Notes under the pieces: model-generated
What the model was told of the DNA's origin: nothing
The model's database searches: none
What the model saw: the letters and a program-made list of their open reading frames with translations, nothing else
NCBI RefSeq assembly: GCF_001590605.1
Contig: NZ_CP014504.1
Coordinates: forward strand, 3,720,001 to 3,784,000
Length of the DNA stretch: 64,000 nt
Direction: 5' to 3'
Source: Pedobacter cryoconitis
GTDB taxonomy: Bacteria; Bacteroidota; Bacteroidia; Sphingobacteriales; Sphingobacteriaceae
Part shown: piece by piece, positions 60,002 through 64,000 of the stretch
How the letters are laid out: every line of letters starts with the position of its first letter
Position numbering within the stretch: position 1 is the stretch's first letter
Translations under genes and position numbers: made by a program

Positions 60002-62392
60002 ATGAAAGAAACAAACAGTATAGCCGTGGAAACACATTGTTTTCACTGTGGTGACCATCTTCCGGAAAAGCCCTATCCTGCGGACAATAAACAATTTTGC
60101 TGCCTGGGCTGTAAAGGTGTTTATCAGATTCTTTCAAAACATAACCTTTCCAGCTATTATCTCTATAATGACGTACCTGGGAGCTCCCAGAAGAAGAAAA
60201 CTGTACATTTCGCTTATCTGGATGAACCCGGGATTGCTGCGGAACTGGTCGATTATACCGACGCAAAAGTAACTGTAATTACACTTTTCATCCCAGTGAT
60301 CCATTGCAGTTCCTGTATCTGGTTGCTCGAACATTTGCATAAAATCAATCCCGCAATTGCACAGTCGCGCGTTGATTTTCTCAAAAAACAAGTCAGTATT
60401 ACTTTCAGAAATCAACAAATATCACTCCGTGAGGTTGTAGAAAACTTAAGCGCAATCGGCTATGAACCGCTGATTAGCTTACAGGATATGATCAAAAAAC
60501 AACAAACTGATCATTCCGAACGTAATCTTTTCACTAAAATCGCAGTTGCAGGATTCTGTTTTGGTAATGTAATGCTATTAAGTTTTCCAGATTATTTCGG
60601 GTTAAATAGCCTTGACCAGGACTTCAAAAACTTCTTTGGCTGGATTAATCTTGCCTTCGCCATTCCCGTACTGCTTTATAGTGCCAGAGATTATTTTATT
60701 TCTGCCTGGACAAACCTCAGAAATGGTGTCCTGAATCTTGATTTCCCACTCGCTCTGGGTATAGCAGTTATGTTTATACGCTCTGCCTATGAAATTATTA
60801 CCCAAACAGGTGCAGGCTTTGTAGACACGCTGTGTTCACTTGTATTTTTTCTGCTGATCGGTAAATGGATGCAGAAACGAACCTATCATTATCTCTCCTT
60901 TGAGCGTGATTTCCGCTCGTATTTCCCTGTAGCCGTAACACAGTTAAAAGACGGCAAAGAAAAACCACTCCCTTTAAATGAGCTGAAAACCGGCGACCGT
61001 ATTCTAATCCGCAGCAATGAAATTATTCCTGCCGATGCCATCTTATTAAAAGGCAATGCCAAACTTGATTTCAGCTTTGTAACCGGAGAATCTATTCCAG
61101 TAGAAAAGATTTTAGGGGAGATCGTTTACGCTGGAGGAAGACAGCTTCATGGCGCAATTGAATTGGAAGTTGTTAAGCCTGTTTCTCAAAGTTATCTAAC
61201 CAAATTATGGAACAATGAGGCCTTTAATGGTCAAAAAGACCCTATAAAAACCTTTAGCGACACCGCCAGCAGGCACTTTAGTATCGTTCTGCTTGCCATA
61301 GCTCTTTCAGCTGGCCTGTACTGGATAAATACGGATATCAATAAGGCAGTGGCTGCATTTACAGCAGTACTGATTATTGCCTGCCCCTGTGCATTAGCAC
61401 TAAGTTCTCCTTTTACATTGGCCGCTGTACTCAGCATTTTTGATAAAAATAAGTTTTATTTAAAAAACACTTCAGTTATAGAGGAGCTTGCCCGGATCGA
61501 TACGATCGTATTTGACAAAACCGGAACGATTACCAACCCAGAAGCCAAAGGTTTTGAATTTAATGGAAAACTCGATCAATATGAGCGTCAATTGGTATTT
61601 GATCTGGCCAGGAATTCAGGACATCCCTTAAGCCGCGAACTGGTGAAATGGCTAGCAGAAACGCCATTATTCCAAGTCGGACACTATATGGAAAAAGTAG
61701 GCCGCGGAATTAGTGGCTGTGTAGACGGTCACGATATAAAACTAGGCAGTGCTGCTTACCTGGGGTTGAAAACAGAAGATGAAGGCAGCGTGGTCCATAT
61801 CCTCATTGAAAAAAATTATTGTGGCTATTTCCGCTCTGCCCAGCAATGGAGAGTGGGATTTAAACCCTTGGCTTTAAAATTAAGCCAGACTGCTGACCTT
61901 CATTTATTATCAGGAGATCAGGACCATGACCGGAATGCACTGACTCCATTTTTCCCAAGAGTCCAGCAATTACATTTCCAGCAAAGCCCACAGCAAAAGC
62001 TGGATTATATTCTTCAACTGCAACAAGACGGAGCTAAAGTAATGATGTTAGGAGATGGTTTAAATGACGCGGGTGCTTTAAAACAAAGTAATTTAGGGGT
62101 GGCAGTGACAGATGATATCAATAACTTTTCACCAGGTTGTGATGCCATATTGGATGGAGTTGCTTTCCAAAAAATCCCACAGTTCATTAAACAGGCAAAA
62201 GATGCAGTAAAAGTGATCCATATGAGTTTCGTTATTTCGTTGCTCTATAATGTGGCAGGCTTGTTCTTTGCTGTACAAGGCTTACTTTCCCCACTCATGG
62301 CGGCGATACTGATGCCAATGAGTACAGTCACTATTATTTTATTCACCAGTTTAACCGCCCGGTTTTACGCCCGTAAAAACCAGTTATTATGA
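60002..62392 (+). CDS. ccoI: Copper-translocating P-type ATPase CcoI
   Basis: This 796-aa membrane ATPase supplies copper for cbb3 oxidase assembly. The N-terminus has CFHCGDHLPE and CCLGCKGVY, then the HMA motif CSSC at residues 102-105. CPC at 461-463 in ACPCALALSSP is the membrane metal site. Asp505 in DKTGT is the phosphorylated residue. GDGLNDAGALK is the hinge. About eight membrane segments are seen. It overlaps ccoS by four bases (ATGA) and lies behind an FNR/CRP-type site. Confidence 0.96.
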   Translation: MKETNSIAVETHCFHCGDHLPEKPYPADNKQFCCLGCKGVYQILSKHNLSSYYLYNDVPGSSQKKKTVHFAYLDEPGIAAELVDYTDAKVTVITLFIPVIHCSSCIWLLEHLHKINPAIAQSRVDFLKKQVSITFRNQQISLREVVENLSAIGYEPLISLQDMIKKQQTDHSERNLFTKIAVAGFCFGNVMLLSFPDYFGLNSLDQDFKNFFGWINLAFAIPVLLYSARDYFISAWTNLRNGVLNLDFPLALGIAVMFIRSAYEIITQTGAGFVDTLCSLVFFLLIGKWMQKRTYHYLSFERDFRSYFPVAVTQLKDGKEKPLPLNELKTGDRILIRSNEIIPADAILLKGNAKLDFSFVTGESIPVEKILGEIVYAGGRQLHGAIELEVVKPVSQSYLTKLWNNEAFNGQKDPIKTFSDTASRHFSIVLLAIALSAGLYWINTDINKAVAAFTAVLIIACPCALALSSPFTLAAVLSIFDKNKFYLKNTSVIEELARIDTIVFDKTGTITNPEAKGFEFNGKLDQYERQLVFDLARNSGHPLSRELVKWLAETPLFQVGHYMEKVGRGISGCVDGHDIKLGSAAYLGLKTEDEGSVVHILIEKNYCGYFRSAQQWRVGFKPLALKLSQTADLHLLSGDQDHDRNALTPFFPRVQQLHFQQSPQQKLDYILQLQQDGAKVMMLGDGLNDAGALKQSNLGVAVTDDINNFSPGCDAILDGVAFQKIPQFIKQAKDAVKVIHMSFVISLLYNVAGLFFAVQGLLSPLMAAILMPMSTVTIILFTSLTARFYARKNQLL

Positions 62393-62583
62393 ACATGATC
62401 TATATGCTGATTGGCTTCAGTATCCTATTGGCATTGCTATTTCTGCTCGCCTTTTTCTGGGCAAATAAATCTGGTCAGCATGATGATCTTTTTACACCGG
62501 GTGTACGGGTACTTTTTGAAGAAGAAGAACCTCAGGAAACCCGTAACGAAGAAAAAAGTGATGAAGATCATTCCGGGACATAA
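62389..62583 (+). CDS. ccoS: Cbb3 oxidase maturation protein CcoS
   Basis: This 64-aa protein has one membrane span (residues about 5-25, YMLIGFSILLALLFLLAFFW) followed by WANKSGQHDDLFTPGVRVLF and an acidic tail. The AFFWANKSGQHDD pattern is the CcoS signature. CcoS is needed for heme and copper insertion in cbb3 oxidase. It overlaps ccoI by 4 bases and precedes ccoN by 68 bases. Confidence 0.93.
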   Translation: MNMIYMLIGFSILLALLFLLAFFWANKSGQHDDLFTPGVRVLFEEEEPQETRNEEKSDEDHSGT

Positions 62584-62651
62584 CTCCTGTCACTCCCCAG
62601 GATAACACCAGCAGCTAATTTTACCCTCATAAACAACTACAAGTTTTTCTC

Positions 62652-64000
62652 ATGACTGAAAAATTCCACTACGACAACAAGATCGTCAGAAACTTCGCAT
62701 TAGCCACCATAGTCTGGGGCATAGTGGGAATGACGATTGGACTTCTGATTGCCATGCAGCTATTCAAGCCTGCCTTGAACATGGGTTCCCAATACACAAC
62801 TTTTGGCCGGATCAGGCCATTGCATACCAATGCAGTAATTTTTGCATTTGTAGGTAATGCCATTTTCATGGGCGTTTATTACTCCCTGCAACGACTCCTT
62901 AAAGCCAGGATGTACAGCGATATTCTCAGCAAGATACATTTCTGGGGCTGGCAATTAATCATTATTGCAACGGTAATTACCCTTCCTTTAGGCTTAACCA
63001 GTTCTCATGAATACGCAGAGATGGAGTGGCCGATCGATATTGCCATTACCATTATCTGGGTAGTATTTGGTTACAACATGTTTGGTACTATTATTAAAAG
63101 ACGGGAGAAACACATGTACGTGGCGATCTGGTTTTATATTGCAACTTTTGTTACCGTAGCCGTACTCCATATTGTTAACTCTATCCAGTTACCAGTCTCT
63201 GCTTTTAAAAGTTACTATGTCTATGCTGGCGTACAAGATGCACTGGTACAATGGTGGTACGGACATAATGCGGTTGCCTTTTTCCTGACTACCCCTTATC
63301 TGGGTATGATGTATTACTTTTTGCCTAAAATGGCAAACCGTCCTGTTTACTCTTATAAATTAAGTATCCTGCATTTCTGGTCACTTATTTTCATCTATAT
63401 CTGGGCAGGCCCTCACCATTTATTATATACTTCTCTGCCTTCGTGGGCACAGTCTTTAGGAGTCGCTTTCTCTGTGATGCTGATCGCTCCAAGCTGGGGT
63501 GGTATGATCAACGGACTGCTGACTTTACGCGGTGCCTGGGATAAAGTAAGAGAAGATCCAAAACTAAAATTCATGGTCGTAGGTTTAACCGCCTATGGTA
63601 TGGCGACTTTTGAAGGGCCTCTATTAGCCTTTAAACAAATCAATGCAATCGCCCATTATACAGATTGGATAGTTGCACACGTCCACGTTGGTGCTTTAGG
63701 CTGGAACGGATTCTTAACTTTCGCTATTTTATACTGGTTGATTCCAAGAATTTACAATACCACTTTATACTCGGTCAAATTAGCTTCTTTCCACTTCTGG
63801 ATTGGTACCATGGGAATTATTTTTTATGCTGTCCCCTTATACTTTGCAGGATTTACGCAGGGGCTGATGTGGAAAGAGTTTACACCAGAAGGGTTGTTGA
63901 AATATCCTAACTTCCTGGAAACGGTACTTCAGATTATACCGATGTATGTGATGAGAGCCATTGGTGGTGCCTTATATCTGACAGGTGTGATCGTGATGAC
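62652..64000 (+). CDS. ccoN: Cbb3 cytochrome oxidase subunit I (partial, runs off window)
   Basis: The frame opens at ATG 62652 (MTEKFHYDNKIVRNFALATI) and is still open at the last base; about 449 residues are visible. Heme-copper ligands are present: His in GRIRPLHTNAVIF, WWYGHNAVAFFLT (copper-B His), WAGPHHLLYTS (two copper-B His) and WIVAHVHVGALGW (heme ligands). About 11 membrane segments are visible. It is the catalytic subunit of the oxygen-reducing cbb3 oxidase. A CcoO fusion at the C-terminus cannot be excluded because the end is missing. Confidence 0.96.
   Translation, partial: MTEKFHYDNKIVRNFALATIVWGIVGMTIGLLIAMQLFKPALNMGSQYTTFGRIRPLHTNAVIFAFVGNAIFMGVYYSLQRLLKARMYSDILSKIHFWGWQLIIIATVITLPLGLTSSHEYAEMEWPIDIAITIIWVVFGYNMFGTIIKRREKHMYVAIWFYIATFVTVAVLHIVNSIQLPVSAFKSYYVYAGVQDALVQWWYGHNAVAFFLTTPYLGMMYYFLPKMANRPVYSYKLSILHFWSLIFIYIWAGPHHLLYTSLPSWAQSLGVAFSVMLIAPSWGGMINGLLTLRGAWDKVREDPKLKFMVVGLTAYGMATFEGPLLAFKQINAIAHYTDWIVAHVHVGALGWNGFLTFAILYWLIPRIYNTTLYSVKLASFHFWIGTMGIIFYAVPLYFAGFTQGLMWKEFTPEGLLKYPNFLETVLQIIPMYVMRAIGGALYLTGVIVM

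Overview
The window looks like chromosomal DNA of a Bacteroidota bacterium, most likely Sphingobacteriaceae close to Pedobacter (inference from family content, not from a database search). The evidence is low-GC DNA, an ECF sigma / FecR / TonB-receptor / DUF4249 lipoprotein operon, DUF6266 and YXWGXW-repeat proteins, a CcoI-CcoS-CcoN cbb3 cluster, a TPP-riboswitch-led thiamine operon with ThiH, and TAnnTTTG-like promoter elements. I see no rRNA, tRNA, transposase, prophage or CRISPR array.

Layout. 0-9.3 kb: mostly minus-strand genes (OsmC-family protein, an S9 peptidase coupled to an MFS exporter, NUDIX hydrolase), several small proteins, one decayed gene at 5.46-5.71 kb, two SDR/secreted genes, and a DUF6266 gene. 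9.25-9.92 kb: a long intergenic region with an inverted array of 11-bp units followed by a cluster of DnaA boxes, a candidate replication origin; gene direction tends to diverge from it. 9.9-11.9 kb: an SDR gene, then a palindromic operator, a 28-residue poly-Cys leader peptide and a 2-oxoglutarate dioxygenase (PhyH family), which looks like an uncharacterised cysteine-responsive unit. 11.9-19.6 kb: a secreted octapeptide-repeat protein, YceH, a yeast-TYR1-like prephenate dehydrogenase, a GAF histidine kinase, and glycosyltransferase/methyltransferase genes. 19.7-25.2 kb: a cell-surface signalling operon (CHRD lipoprotein, ECF sigma, FecR, TonB receptor, DUF4249 lipoprotein). 25.2-31.2 kb: thioredoxin, a DinB remnant beside a 21-bp tandem array, an MFS carrier, a mismatch-type DNA glycosylase, CvfB, a YXWGXW protein with an ECF sigma, and a GNAT. 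31.3-35.2 kb: an island of small secreted or membrane proteins containing three tandem TPR-like paralogues. 35.3-43.6 kb: a minus-strand block including VirJ-like and DUF763 proteins and a short aerobic respiratory chain (ndh-cydA-cydB). 43.8-47.4 kb: two small proteins of unknown function and a large six-hairpin glycosidase. 47.5-53.1 kb: a 17-unit TTTC microsatellite, a structured terminator-like element, and the thiamine operon thiS-thiC-tenI-like-thiE-thiG-thiH under a TPP riboswitch. 53.2-59.8 kb: a FadR-type regulator with a TauE/DUF1634 pair, a divergent MFS/LysR pair, a 25-bp tandem array, a second copy of the structured element, ribB and a membrane histidine kinase. 60-64 kb: ccoI-ccoS-ccoN, running off the window, behind an FNR/CRP-family palindrome.

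The most interesting observations are: (1) the palindrome + poly-Cys leader peptide + PhyH unit at 10.76-11.78 kb, with mutually exclusive pairings between the Cys codons and the downstream leader; (2) a 63-nt core, 61/63 identical, present twice directly behind thiH and ribB and embedded in different outer stems that each still pair; (3) the DnaA-box cluster plus 11-bp array; (4) an 87-nt identical signal-peptide cassette shared by two otherwise divergent tandem paralogues; and (5) three tandem arrays with periods near one or two helical turns.
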